63,239 nucleotides of DNA from Hysterium pulicare CBS 123377 (taxonomy: Eukaryota > Ascomycota > Dothideomycetes > Hysteriales > Hysteriaceae). This document shows positions 12,085 through 23,933 of the stretch, one piece after another; position 1 is the stretch's first letter; every line of letters starts with the position of its first letter. The translations under genes were made by a program, and so were the position numbers. The notes beneath the pieces are model-generated. The model did no database searches. It worked only from the letters and a program-made list of their open reading frames with translations, and was not told the origin of the DNA. The DNA is taken from contig AJFK01000840.1 in NCBI GenBank assembly GCA_000467715.1, positions 1-63,239 on the forward strand, given 5' to 3'.

Positions 12085-14192
12085 GATGTTTACTGTTGTA
12101 AGGCTGCGAGATGTCGTTGGTTCAAGAAGTCTTGGTAAGGCTTGGAGGAGCTTGGTTGCTTTGGTGGTCCACAGTTAAGGTCAGACTTGGCTAGTGAGAA
12201 CAAAGAGATTGGAGAGAGAATGAAGCTTTGGAAAGGTTAAGAGGTGCTTGGCTCCCTCTTTGTACCTTTTCACTCTACTACCTGCTGCCAAATGCCAAAA
12301 GTGACCGCCAAAATAGATTGCGGCACGGCCAGCTCGACGGTTACCGAAAGGATGAAACCCGACCCCATTTTTCTTTCAATTGGCTAACGTCAACACGGAA
12401 CCATGTGGGTGCCTGCAGATTAGCTGATTATTGGCTCAATCGCACCGCGAATATGCCACAAAAGGACGGAGGATTCATCTTTTGATGAAAGCTGTGCCTG
12501 ACGTAGAGGAAAGTGCATGTTGGAGGATTGTTTTGCAAGGGAAACCTTAATGCACTGGCCGTCTTGACGACGAGGCTTAAATCTGAGCCAAATTCGCCCA
12601 CCGAATCACTGGATTTAACAATTTTCTATAGTTGGCCTTGGGGATTGTCGACGTAGTCAGCAACAAAAATACCGGGCAGTGTCTTGAAAATCTTACACTT
12701 TTGTGTTGCTTGAGTCAGTAGCCATAAGGCTCATTCAGGCCCCCAATTGCCTCGGTGAGGCATGGAAGACGTCCCAGCGCTGTGAAGATCCTGAGGTCCT
12801 AGCACGATCCAACATAACTTCTATCCCCAACCTCAAACTCACGGAAACCGTGAGAGTGCTCTGGACAAAGGAAATGCTAAATCGACTATGTTTCAATGCT
12901 GAGAAGAATCATCAATCTTGGGTGTGAACTCTGTCACGTGAGACACGGCAGAAGTTTGATCCGCTCAACTTACAAGGTTAAGCGGACGTGCTTTTGCCAA
13001 ATGTCTCGCCGCCAACGGCTGGCGGTGCGATGACTTCAGATCAAACTTTTCTCATCACCATCTTCGGCTGAGGCTTGCAGCTGAAGGCTTGCATGAGGGC
13101 CACATCCATGCTCGTACCTAGCTGGACACCATTCTCAACTAGACGCGGGTTTGGTGCAACACGCAACCCGGATGACCCGCCTTCGATTCTTGGGGTCACT
13201 CAATTACGAAATGTTCTCGATGCTCATTACGACTGGGCAGCTGAACAGTACTATTGTCAACATGTGGATGGACTGCTGGTAAGCGGATCTACCGGTACAG
13301 CAGCACTGCTGTTTTGCTACCAGAGCAGCCCGGAGAGTAATGCCAGCGCTAGTGTCAGGGCTGCACAGCCCAAGATCAACGTGGAGAGTTACCTACCTAG
13401 GTATCTGACCCAACCAGGCGTTGACTAGCTTGCTGGCACATTTTTCATCTTTAACTTTGTGCCGATTCGGGACACAACAACTCGGCCCGTAACCTGGTCC
13501 AAGGTTGCCTGCTGGTTTGTGAAGCCCTACAAAATCCATGCTAGGAATTGTGCCGCAGCTTGGCATTTCCCACCTGTTTCATCCGTCAAAACAATTTGAC
13601 TCTGTGCCGGCTGGAGTTGATCTCATGGAAACCGTTTTCGGAAGACTTCACTCGGGGCCCGTCTCGGGATAGTTCGTACACACTGACGACCGCCCATCCA
13701 AAGCCCCATCACGGTTTGGACATCGTGGAGTCAGCTTTTGACCGCTTTTAGTTGGCTTGGAATCATCCGTGAGGTCAGCATAGGCGCAGAATACATACGC
13801 CCGTGCGGTGTGGGTTACAGCCACCCGCGTTTGAAGGTACTGCTTTGTTCCCGAAAGACTAGCCATGCCATAGCTCCTACGCGAGACATGCGCAATGTCC
13901 TGTTCAGAAACAACCGACACACGGTCGACCACTCACAGATCCGATACGCTAAGTTCATTCGAGAGAAGTGCGCCTGCAGCTTTGTTGGTCCTCCTGCTCA
14001 GCACAGTCTTGGTACTAACTTTGCACGCTTCTGGAGGATTACCTCCCTGGTACTCGGGAACCAAGCTGCCAAATATATAATTACGCGTCAACTATATATT
14101 ATCCTACCTTACCACCACTAGTCCAGCATCACCAACCAGCATCATTCTGATTTCATTGTTTTTTCTAAGAGCCTCATCTCTTTTCATTCACT
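12085..14192. other. Intergenic 2.1 kb between nitroreductase and AflR-like regulator
   Basis: This region holds the divergent upstream regions of the nitroreductase and the AflR-like regulator. Open frames here lack homologous features and look random. I saw no AflR-type palindrome close to the regulator's own start, so there is no sign of autoregulation. Confidence 0.5.
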
Positions 14193-15542
14193 ATGGACGC
14201 CTTCACTGCCGATATGGAGATCGATTCTATCGAGACCCAACAAGTACCCCGCCTCCCACCATCACGACGGAATACTGATCGACCTCCTAAGTTGAGGTCT
14301 TCGTGTGACATCTGTGCCAACGCCAAGGTCAAGTGCGATCGAGAACGACCAGTATGCCAACGGTGCATGAACTCCGGCATGAGATGCAACTATAGCATAT
14401 CACGAAGAATGGGGAAGCCTCCTGCTTCTGCTCGAAAAGACCCCAATGCTACAAGTGCGCCGAATACAAGCGCACCGAAGCAGCAAAGCACCAAGCCTCT
14501 AGATCGACGATCAAGTGGGTATTCCACTCCAGATCGTGATTCCAACAAGTCATTCCTGGATGATCAACTAAATGGCTTACCGGATCCTCTTAACGACACT
14601 GGATTTGAGACTTCACTTCTCAGCTTTGATCATTCGCCATCTCTTCCTTGGCATGATCTGAACTTTATGTCAGATCCCAGTAACTTCGCATCCAATGAGA
14701 CCTTTCTCTCCTCGTCTGCTTTGCTGGCTCTTGAGGGTTCCATGAACTTTATGGACAACTGGGGTTCGACAGATCAAAACAACGATCTCACTCGTGTCAC
14801 TTCAAGGTCCTCGGAGCAGTTTCAAAACTCCGAGATAGGTATCTCGCCTTCTCTGGACAGCCATGCTGCATGCTCGGCCTTCCAATACCCCACCGAGCCA
14901 GTGACCCCGAAGGAGCCGCATCCAACGCATGGAAGAAATGCATCTTGCACAAATCTCGCTAGCAACACACTCCAAAGCCTTCACCTGCCTTCGAATTTCT
15001 GCCAGTCCAACCCAACAAGCGACCCCAACGGCTTGTCTCCCACTTCGTCAATCGATCAAGTCCTTTCGACGAACCGCCGCGCAATTGCCACTTTCAACCA
15101 GCTTCTTCAATGCCCATGCTCCAGCAATTCTGGCCTAGTTCTCGCCCTTGCCCTGATCATTCTCAAGATATTGTCTTGCTATGCCGCTATTGGACGAAGC
15201 ACCTCGTCACGAGCTACTTCCGGATCCGTCTCATCAGATCCAGCATCTGGTTCAAGCACTCCCTGGGAGTCAAGCCTGGACAGGGAAATGGTTATGGATA
15301 TCCCAATCTCCATGGGCGCCTACCAGATTGATGCCGAAGACGAGCAACACTTGAAGTTGCAGCTTGTGATCAACGAACTACGCAAAGTCTCTAAACTTAT
15401 CGACTCCTTCGCTGGACGTTACTGCCGAGGTGGACCTGGCGGCGATGGCATTTATGGTGCTTTGGAGAAGTTTCTCCGTGCGGAGCTAAGGAATGCGTCT
15501 AAAGAGCTAAGCATGGCCCTGAGAAACAGCGAAGACGCATGA
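14193..15542 (+). CDS. AflR-like Zn2Cys6 transcription factor
   Basis: This is a 449-residue intronless protein. The Zn2Cys6 cluster uses C38, C41, C48, C55, C58 and C65 with spacing CX2CX6CX6CX2CX6C, followed by a basic Ser/Arg linker (SISRRMGKPP) as in AflR. A Ser/Pro/Asn-rich middle follows. The C-terminal part from about residue 300 has a Cys-rich hydrophobic helix (LALALIILKILSCY), MGAYQIDAEDE and a helical end. This layout fits the AflR regulatory family of aflatoxin, sterigmatocystin and emodin-type clusters. AflR binds TCGN5CGA; eight sites fitting the longer form TCGSWNNSCGR occur from 22.7 to 44.5 kb, seven of them upstream of polyketide cluster genes. It lies 23 kb from the PKS start, so control of the cluster is inference. 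Confidence 0.78.
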   Translation: MDAFTADMEIDSIETQQVPRLPPSRRNTDRPPKLRSSCDICANAKVKCDRERPVCQRCMNSGMRCNYSISRRMGKPPASARKDPNATSAPNTSAPKQQSTKPLDRRSSGYSTPDRDSNKSFLDDQLNGLPDPLNDTGFETSLLSFDHSPSLPWHDLNFMSDPSNFASNETFLSSSALLALEGSMNFMDNWGSTDQNNDLTRVTSRSSEQFQNSEIGISPSLDSHAACSAFQYPTEPVTPKEPHPTHGRNASCTNLASNTLQSLHLPSNFCQSNPTSDPNGLSPTSSIDQVLSTNRRAIATFNQLLQCPCSSNSGLVLALALIILKILSCYAAIGRSTSSRATSGSVSSDPASGSSTPWESSLDREMVMDIPISMGAYQIDAEDEQHLKLQLVINELRKVSKLIDSFAGRYCRGGPGGDGIYGALEKFLRAELRNASKELSMALRNSEDA

Positions 15543-18500
15543 TTTTTGGTCTCTTTTTGTTTTGTGAATTGGCTATGGAGTTTCAAGAGGACTATAGACG
15601 GAACGCTTCACTTGCGGCGCAAGTGCATGGATTGGAGTATTGCGTTAGACTTTTCTTTCTCCATGGCATCCTTTTGATACGATCATGTACTATGGTTGGC
15701 AGTGTAAGCTAAGCGTGTGGCATGTATTTCCTTGGTTCGGATTTTTAGATGGGCAGTACGTAGAAATTCCAAGCATTGCATAAACAACAAACTTTTTCAC
15801 CGCAACAACTTACTCCAGTATCGGCTGACGACTTGTCACAACTGCCTCGGTCCAGCAAGCTCTAAAGCTATGATGCTTCGATTCCGATGCCACGAAAAGA
15901 GCGGTCCAGGCGAGGGCATGGGTCATTGTTGCTGTTGGGATATACCTTACCTTGACGTGATCAAAGCGAATACGAGGGGCCACGATGGATGGATGCTACC
16001 ATGGTACCGACAGGTATTGCATCTTCGAGTAGCCTCGGCGCCTCAGAGCCTCTATTCATTTTTTAGCTTAGGATGTCTCCATTTCATCTGAGGTGAGTCG
16101 TTTCCCTTCTAGCGCCTTTCTAGAAAATTACCCACATCAGCCGTAGCACGGAAGCCTGGAAATGTCGCTGTGGGCCCTTCGTATTTCTCCATCAGCTGCT
16201 GTCATCGCCAACAGCATTCATCCTACGACAACAATCATTCCCACTGGAACTCCAGACCTAACTAATCTGTTCTAGCAGACATTGCATCCCGACTACTTGC
16301 ATCAGATGGTTGCAATGCTCGCTATACCCGCACCTGAAATGTCAGTCCAGTTTCGCTGTCCCAACAAGCATCCAAGCTCTAAGCAAAAAGCGAAGCTTAG
16401 AAGAACAAACCTCAACCAAGACCATATCAAGCCTCACCGATCCTTTTGGCGTAGTGCTTACGTAGACGTTGAAGGAAGAGACGCCTCAGGGCCCACAACC
16501 AGGCGTCAGCATCCCGCAACCCCGGGCGCATCACCTTGACTCTGTCTTGAATCGGAAATTTAGGGGCTCTGACACAATATGATCTGTTTCAATCCTTTAT
16601 TCCTTTCCGCTTGTGGCTGCTTTCAAGCATTTATCCACCTAAGTCTTTCTCTGCAGTGGCTGAAGAAGGTGCGTATTCGGTTTTTCAGGCGAGTTGTTGA
16701 CCCCACGGATTCCTCACGCCATCTGCACCATCTTCTACATTTATGCCATGGCAATCGCGATCTCTTATTCTCCTTTATTCTATATTTTTATATTTCGGAC
16801 TCCTTCGATCATCTTCGCATGCGAAACATGTCGTAGGTGGTAAAGGCTATACTTCCATCTTGTTGGCTAACGAAGTAGTGATTCCAAGCCACCCCACTCC
16901 ACTCCACCCCTGTCCAATTCACCACCAAGCTTTCTATCTTCGGTTTCCGAACACCGCCAAGTCGACTCCACAATCCAACACAAGCTTCTGCAGATCTTCT
17001 AGAAGCATGTGCATCATGCGCCATCGAATCCATCGCTTCCCATCTCCCCTCTCGTAAATCGTAAAGGAAGGAAAATACGAGCATGCAATCTACGTTTTCT
17101 ATGGCTTGGCCCCGGGGGCTAGGGCCGGTGCTGTCACTCCCTTGCTTGGCTCTCCCATGGCCAAGACCGCTCACATCAAGAGGAAGAGGAAGAGGAAGGG
17201 AGATTAACGGTGTGTAGATCGGTTACACGAAAGCCGGCTCGGCTGTTCTTGAGTCGTACCGAAGCCAAAAATTTGGATGAACAAATACCGCACCGGCCCT
17301 ATCTACCCTATTTAGGATAGTGATCTAAGTCGAATCAGTACGTACTGTACACGAGGTAGGTAGTCAACCCAGCCTCGTGATCAGGATCCATACCAACAGC
17401 CCACCTCAACCCCATGCTTCTATTACAAAGTAGGTCCACGTGAGGAGATGCCATCATCCCCACTTTTAACGCCGCTCTTTCGAGTTCGAGACGGTCCGCG
17501 GATGGCCCGGAGGAGGCGCTGCTACTTGCTGGCTTTAGAAATCAGTCACATCGTATCATTGCTTCTACTTGCTGGTCTCATATAGCTCGGCCGAACTGTT
17601 GACTCGACTTTAAAACTGGTAATGGAGATATCCACTACACGGAGACACATCTGGTGGATTTCAAAGCAAGCGGTAGGAATGATCCTACTATTTCGAACTC
17701 TTCGTGCTGAGGGACCGAGTTAGGTACCCACTCACTCGGCCAAAACCGAAGGCTTTTATCGTTATTTCGAGCGTGATTGGGAGAGGCGATTATCACGGCT
17801 CGTTCCGTTGTCACTGTTTTTGCAGTCTCACACCTCCTGTCGTTGTTGCGTAAGCAAAATCCTGTTCGCGCTTCACCGTACTGAGGTCTTCTTATCTCTC
17901 TCGTTATCATACATGATGCAGAACGCACGCTACTCCGGTCTTCCAAGTATCACGAATCCTTCCCAAAAGTTCGGTTCTGCCACTCACAATTGAGAAGTGA
18001 ATTAAAACCAGCCACGAGGAACGGAACAAAACATTCGGATATCCTTATATGCGGATAAGAGCTCAAGCAATCAGTCAGCTCGATGGTGTGATCTCACGGT
18101 ATGTATAGCTGGGCCGTTAACAAACCGGAAATCTGTACTAGAGTCTGAGACAGACGTTCCTTCAATCTTCAAGCAAGCTGAGAACGCTCGAACAGAATCG
18201 TAAAGCCTCATCTTCACTCAGGTCTCGAAACGATCCTTCTTCCTTCTTCTCGACTTCCTATTCCTCTCAACGACTGTGGTCCGTAAGCTAGAATTTGTTC
18301 CAAACGTCATCCAGCTCCTATCACTTCTACTTTCTGCAAAAGCGTTATCTTGCTATATGATAGGAGTTCCTACAGGAACATGCTACATGACCTCTTATGA
18401 AACTGGCAAGTACTGGCTAAACAAACTCTAGAAACCTGACCAGAGTCCGCAGTCATCCGCATCCGACCATTCTTCACATTCAATCACCCCACTCGCCTAA

Positions 18501-19474
18501 ACGGTCTCAGGTCTATTACAGATCCTCACATAGAGCGATAGCACGGTATCAATGATGATCAACAGCGACCTAGTATCGCTTGTAAAGTTCGAAGAGGTAG
18601 CCGATTGACGGCTCGCTGACTCGGTGCTCGGATAGCCAGCCGCGAGCCTCCGACTTTCAGATGGGAGCGTGGTAGGCAGATTATAGTTTCTTTACCACAT
18701 CCCCTCCAGCCCGCTTTCAAGCCAAAAGATGCAAGATCCAAGTAAATCGATAGTCAGGTATACTATTTCCAGCCCATCAATCTCCTTTCTATCTAAGGTA
18801 GATGATCTGTGGATGCAAAATGCCAAAGAATGAGACTTAAAAATGAAAGGGTGAAGGACTGAAGCTCAGAATCATTCTATATCCTGAGGGACCCATTAGT
18901 GTGATTGTAGAGAGAAAGGTGTATATATTCTAGGTATACCTAAATATTAATCCCTTTTCTCTTAACTCTATCTTTTCGAAATGGCTCTACATATATTACA
19001 TCTTTCAAATATTAACTCTTCCAACAACTAGGGAATACTTACCATGCTTGACTTTCTAGCCAAGCTTCTAGCATTGCAAGGTTCCTTTTTATGTATTTTA
19101 TTTCAGTCTACTTAGACCATTAGCAGCGAGATTGGTATATTCGCCGGCCCACTTCCCGGGTACAACAACTGATCTATGCTATTCAGAAGGCCATAAATAT
19201 ACAAAATCAACATTGGAAAAACAACAGGATAGATCCGACCCTTCCATTGAGAGAAAGCGAACTCGAAATGAAACCCTATATCTACAAAGAAATAAAGCAC
19301 AATTCCTAAACCCCATAAAGATCCAACAACACCTCATGAACCTCATAACGGGACCAGCCATCTAGCATCTATCCTATATAGACTGACACATACAACCACG
19401 GAACCACCCGATACTTTCCCCAAAACGCCAGCTTAAACAATCCAGACCTATCTTCAATTCAAAGCTAAATCTGG
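15543..19474. other. Intergenic 3.9 kb, no gene seen
   Basis: This is the largest gene-free stretch. It separates the AflR-like gene from the DHA2 transporter (convergent). Frames on both strands are short and of random composition. The part near 18,900-19,100 is AT-rich. I see no transposase, terminal repeat or RNA gene. Confidence 0.5.
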
Positions 19475-22294
19475 CTATATCCGATCCAAAGGCCCACTAG
19501 TAGCAACCGGTCTAGAAATACTCATCCCATTCACCGTAACCCCCTCCCTCCCATCCCGTCCCCCTCCTCTCTCCCCCGCAAAAGGAGGTTGAGGAGGCGG
19601 AGGTGGATTAGACGGCAGCCTGCTCAACCCCTGCTGCCCAGGACCCCTCGCAACGCCAACATCCCCGTTCCCACCACCAGGCGGGCCTCCACCTCCACCT
19701 CCACCGGGCGGCCCTCCCGGCCCACCAGATTTCTTCTCCGGCACCTTTTTCCACTCGACTCCTAAGGCCCCGACTACAGCGAGACAAGACAGCACGACGG
19801 AGATGCGGAAAACGGTTCTCAGGGCCTCGTCGTACGCGTCTACGACCTGCGCTAGCATGTGCGGGTCTTTGACTACGGCATGGAGACCGCTGGCGCCGGC
19901 GGCGACCACAGCCTCGACGTCCAGGTTCGGAATAGCCAGAAGATAGGTTTTGAGCTTATTGTTGAACACCGCACTGCCCACGGAGATGAAGGTCGCGCCG
20001 CCAAAAAGCTTGATGCCCGACATCAGCGCCGTGCCGATGGGGATATCTTTATTTCCTAGAAAACCCTGCGCGATCAGAAGCGGCTGTTGCCACCCCAGCC
20101 CCTGCCCGATGCCAAACAGCGCCTGATACCCGATCCAGGCTGAGTGATTGGTATCCGGCTTCCACGTGCTGATCAGGCCCGTGCCGACCGTCGCCAGCAC
20201 CGCCGACGCAATCATGTACACGGCGTGGTACTGGACGAATTTGTGCGTGTGGCCTGCGATGGTCATGCCGAGCGTGAGGCCTAACAGCGTGGGCAGGGAC
20301 TGGATGCCGGATTTCAGGGGCGTGGCAGATTTTATGCTCTGGAAGTATATCGAGATGAAGTAGAGGAGGATGAAGAAGGAGCCGCCCATGCAGTAGCAGC
20401 TGAAGGCCGCGGTCCAGATGCTTCGTTGCTTGATGATGCGCGCGGGCACGGTGCCGGACTCCCCTTTCCATCGCTGGATCCAGAGCCAGAGGAGCAGGCC
20501 CAGTCCGAAGGCGACGAGGAGGGCGATTATGCGGGCGTTTCGCCAGGCGTATTTCTCGCCGCCCCATTCTAGCGCTATGAATAGGGAGGTGAGTGCGCCG
20601 AGGAAGACGAGCGTTCCGTGCCAGTCTAGACGTTTTATCTTTTCTTTTTGCGGCAGGTTGCGTAGGGCGGCGTTTTGGTTTGGTTGGCGCAGGAAGAGGA
20701 GGATGCCGGTTATGGTTATGGCGCCGATGGGGAGGTTTATGAAGAAGCCTTGCAGGGAGGTTATTTTACTGGCTGGATTGGGTTTCTGGGGATTGAGAGG
20801 GTAGTGGGAATGGTTACTTACACCAGCGCCAGGATGCTTTGTCGCTGAAGACGCCCCCAACGACGGGACCGACGACGGAAGCTACACCGTACATACTTCC
20901 CAGCAAAGCAGAGTATTTAGGTCGATCTTTCGGTGGAGTGCTGAATGCGATGATGATGAAACTCCCAGCGAAGATGCCGGCGGAGCCCAGCCCGGAAATC
21001 GCGCGGCCGACGATGAGCATGACGGAGCTTTGAGCGACGCCGCATATCAGACTGCCGATCTCGAAGATGGTGATGGAGATCAGATAGGAGTATTTGAGGT
21101 TGTAGAAAGTGTAGATGCGGCCCCAGATGAGCTGGCAGGCGCAGGTTGTGAGGAAGTAGCCGGAGCCGTACCAGCCGACGTCGGTGAGGGAGTGGAATTG
21201 TTTGACGATCTTGGGGATGGCGGTGGAGATGATGGTGGTGTCCTGTGGAATGTGTGTTAGAAGAAGGTTTGAAACATAATAGGGGGATGTGGACGTACCA
21301 GAGCTTGCAAAAACACTGCCATACAAATACATATGGACAAAATCACTAGTCTCCCACCAGTAGGCAGGTTCTGAGCCGCAGGTGGTTTCGGGGGTGATTG
21401 AGCTTCAATCTCATAAGGCTTCCTCGGCGATCCCAGATTCATCAACTCGAGCGTAGACTGGCTACTCCGACCAAGCGTCGACGCAATCTCATCAGGTTCC
21501 TTCCATGAATCCTGAATCAGCTTCTCAAGATCTTCGACTTCTTGCTGGATAATAGCATCATCCGCTACCGAGAATAGAGGATCTACTGGGGGCAGGTAGA
21601 TGGATTTGCGTATCGATTCTCGAATTGACCGTGTGTTGACAGGTCTGATGAATGAGTTGCGGAAAGAAATGCTCCTTGGACGGCTTCCACTGTTGCGAGG
21701 TCTAGCGCGTGGTCGAGGCCGCCGAGACTCGAGTTGTTCTAGAGTGTTGTAATCAGCCGCAATGGCTTCCGTATCCGTGATCTCTTGAAGACCAGTGTTG
21801 TTTGGCGGAGTTCGTTCTCGTCGCCGAGCAGCTGCATCTGCATGGCTGCCAAAGTATGCAGGCTCGAAGAGATGCGGCAAGACGGCACTATCTGGCTCTG
21901 TGTACGGATACCGTGTCTGCTCAGCCTGTCTTCGAATACGTTCTTGTTGTCTACTACGCTCTTCATCTTGTCGTTTCTGATACTCGAATTCATCTCGAAG
22001 CTCCTTCCGAGACTTCTCAACCGCAGTGTTTGTAGCTTGAGAAATCAGAGCATTGATTGCCGTCCATTGCGAATCGGTGAAGCCGTTCGTAGTCGGAACT
22101 TCTCCTTCTGGGATGGGAGAGGGCATTCCTGGGGCGTATCCAGCGTTGTAGGGGTTCCGTGATCCTAAAGAGTTTGATCTTGATATAGGGGAGACGGGAG
22201 ACGTTCTCCCTGGGAGTACGAGATCTTGCTGATGTCGACCACTGAAGGACCTCCCACGGCCTCTTGGACGTGGAGGACTCCCTCTTTCTGACAT
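19475..22294 (-). CDS. MFS drug/toxin efflux pump, DHA2 (14-TM) family, with long N-terminal tail
   Basis: Exons 22294-21299, 21242-20822 and 20748-19475 give 896 residues. The transport core starts near residue 312 with [17 protein letters not shown], then [12 protein letters not shown] (motif D1 of DHA2 pumps), [28 protein letters not shown] and [13 protein letters not shown] (motif C region), followed by further helices to about residue 800. The family exports fungal polyketides such as aflatoxin (AflT) by proton antiport at the plasma membrane. The first 310 residues are Arg/Ser/Pro-rich with a Gln/Arg/Glu helical stretch and are not part of the usual pump of about 560 residues. The C-terminus is Gly/Pro-rich. 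Two AflR-type sites lie 445-515 bp upstream. Confidence 0.88.
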
Positions 22295-22738
22295 CTTGTC
22301 ACCGAGTACAAAGAAATCAGGATTTTACTCAGGTCTTCTGGATTGATATCGAGCTGACAACTAGAATGGCTGATATGGATGCCAAGATATAGATATAGGA
22401 TTGATTTAGGACTCCGAAATGAGCGGCAGAGAGGAGCAGTGAGGAAAGAGACTACGCAAGAACATAATGAAAACGAAAGTAGAACCAAAAGGGCACAGTA
22501 CTTGAAACATTCGGGCACATTGTTTCCAACCATTGCCACGTGCTTAGCATCGTTCCCCAACACACAACCTATGATGGCATGAAAGCGGCGTTACGGTTGC
22601 TGGAAGCCCGACGCCACGGAAACCAAGCTACTCTAGCGACGCTCAGATCCAGGAACCATCTCACATGGCAGCGATGTCAACTGCAAGCGAGACATGGAGT
22701 GTAGCCTGGTGGCGGTGCTGCGTGTTGACGTATTCGGA

Positions 22739-22749
22739 TCGGTGACCGA
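22739..22749. promoter_or_regulatory. AflR-type palindrome TCGGTGACCGA
   Basis: This is a perfect TCGG-N3-CCGA inverted repeat that fits TCGSWNNSCGR. It lies 445 bp upstream of the DHA2 pump start. Confidence 0.5.
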
Positions 22750-22797
22750 GTCTATCTGCCATTGTTGAATCGAATTCATCGAGACATTGGTTGCTTG

Positions 22798-22808
22798 TCG
22801 GTTACCGG
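22798..22808. promoter_or_regulatory. AflR-type site TCGGTTACCGG
   Basis: It fits TCGSWNNSCGR with G at the last position and sits 49 bp from the preceding site, so the two could be bound together. It lies about 504 bp upstream of the DHA2 pump start. Confidence 0.45.
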
Positions 22809-23933
22809 TATACAGGAAGTCAAAAAAGCTTAGCAATAAGGTCTCGTTTTGAGTGGGGACATGTAGTATGCAGGGAAGAGTGACATGCTAAAGCGAAGAG
22901 AACGGGATACGAGATGTGGATATGTAGGACGGGAAAAGCCGTCATTCCAACGAGGAAGGAGATTGCCAAAAGAACCTACTGCATGCAACAACCTAGAGAT
23001 GCAGCCACCTAGATGATGCAAGCCGCTGCTCGGGTCCTTCTCGTAGTTGCATGGTCTCCCGCTGCTGTGGTGTTGTGCATCGGGGTTCGAAATACCCATG
23101 TCGCACGTGGCAGATCATGAACAGGGTCCGGCATAGTGTCATGCTCAATCATTGGCCAAAGTGTCTCCGAGTTAGAGCCGAGTACACCTTGGTTCCCGAT
23201 TAGGACGTGCATCGGGAACCCCATTGCATCTCGGGAAGTTTGCCAGAAGGTCACTAGAAGCCTGCTAGAAGAGTACTACATTTGAGAGAAGCTTCAGGCA
23301 TTTTGGTTTCTCCAGATTTTTGGGTTCCCGTGCCAGAATAGATTGATGACCGCATAAGCACGTGTGAGTAATAAGTGCACATGGGATGAAAGTAGGTGGG
23401 CGGATTGGTTGAAGCTTGGTATTTCTTATTGTCTGTGGTGTATGATGACACACTGTCCCCTAAGTTTCGGTACGGAAAAATTGATTCAAAACTCTTTGCT
23501 CGTTTTGTTTAAGAGTGGAGTCTTGATTCGCGAGATCCGCCAGGAAAGATGAACGATCATGTGCGACCTTCCGAAGACCTCCTTGGCACAGAGTACAAGT
23601 GAGCCTTGTCAGCTTCAAAAGCAGAGTTTCGGATATTAGTGAATCATCGGCAAGTCGGGTGTATTTGACGCCGCTGCAAGCCGAAGCCTTTGGGGCGGAG
23701 TACTGCTTATCTGTCACGAGTCTGGATCGAACGAGATTATATAAGGATAGTATATGCATTTGAAGTATGTACAAGAATATGCAATATCTACCCAAAGGTG
23801 ACCACGCCCTAAACGAACTCTCAAAACCTAAATCCTACTTTTCCAGTCTATGCCATGCAAAAGAAATCTATATTTTCACAAATATTCCAAGCGAAAAATG
23901 CAAGTCCACAAATGCAACGAAGCGACAAAGAGA

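Larger units (their letters stand above)
22295..23933. promoter_or_regulatory. Upstream region of the DHA2 pump; 3' flank of laccase
   Basis: There is no gene here. Two palindromes of the AflR type are present, at 22739-22749 and 22798-22808, both upstream of the minus-strand transporter. The remainder shows nothing I can name. Confidence 0.5.
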
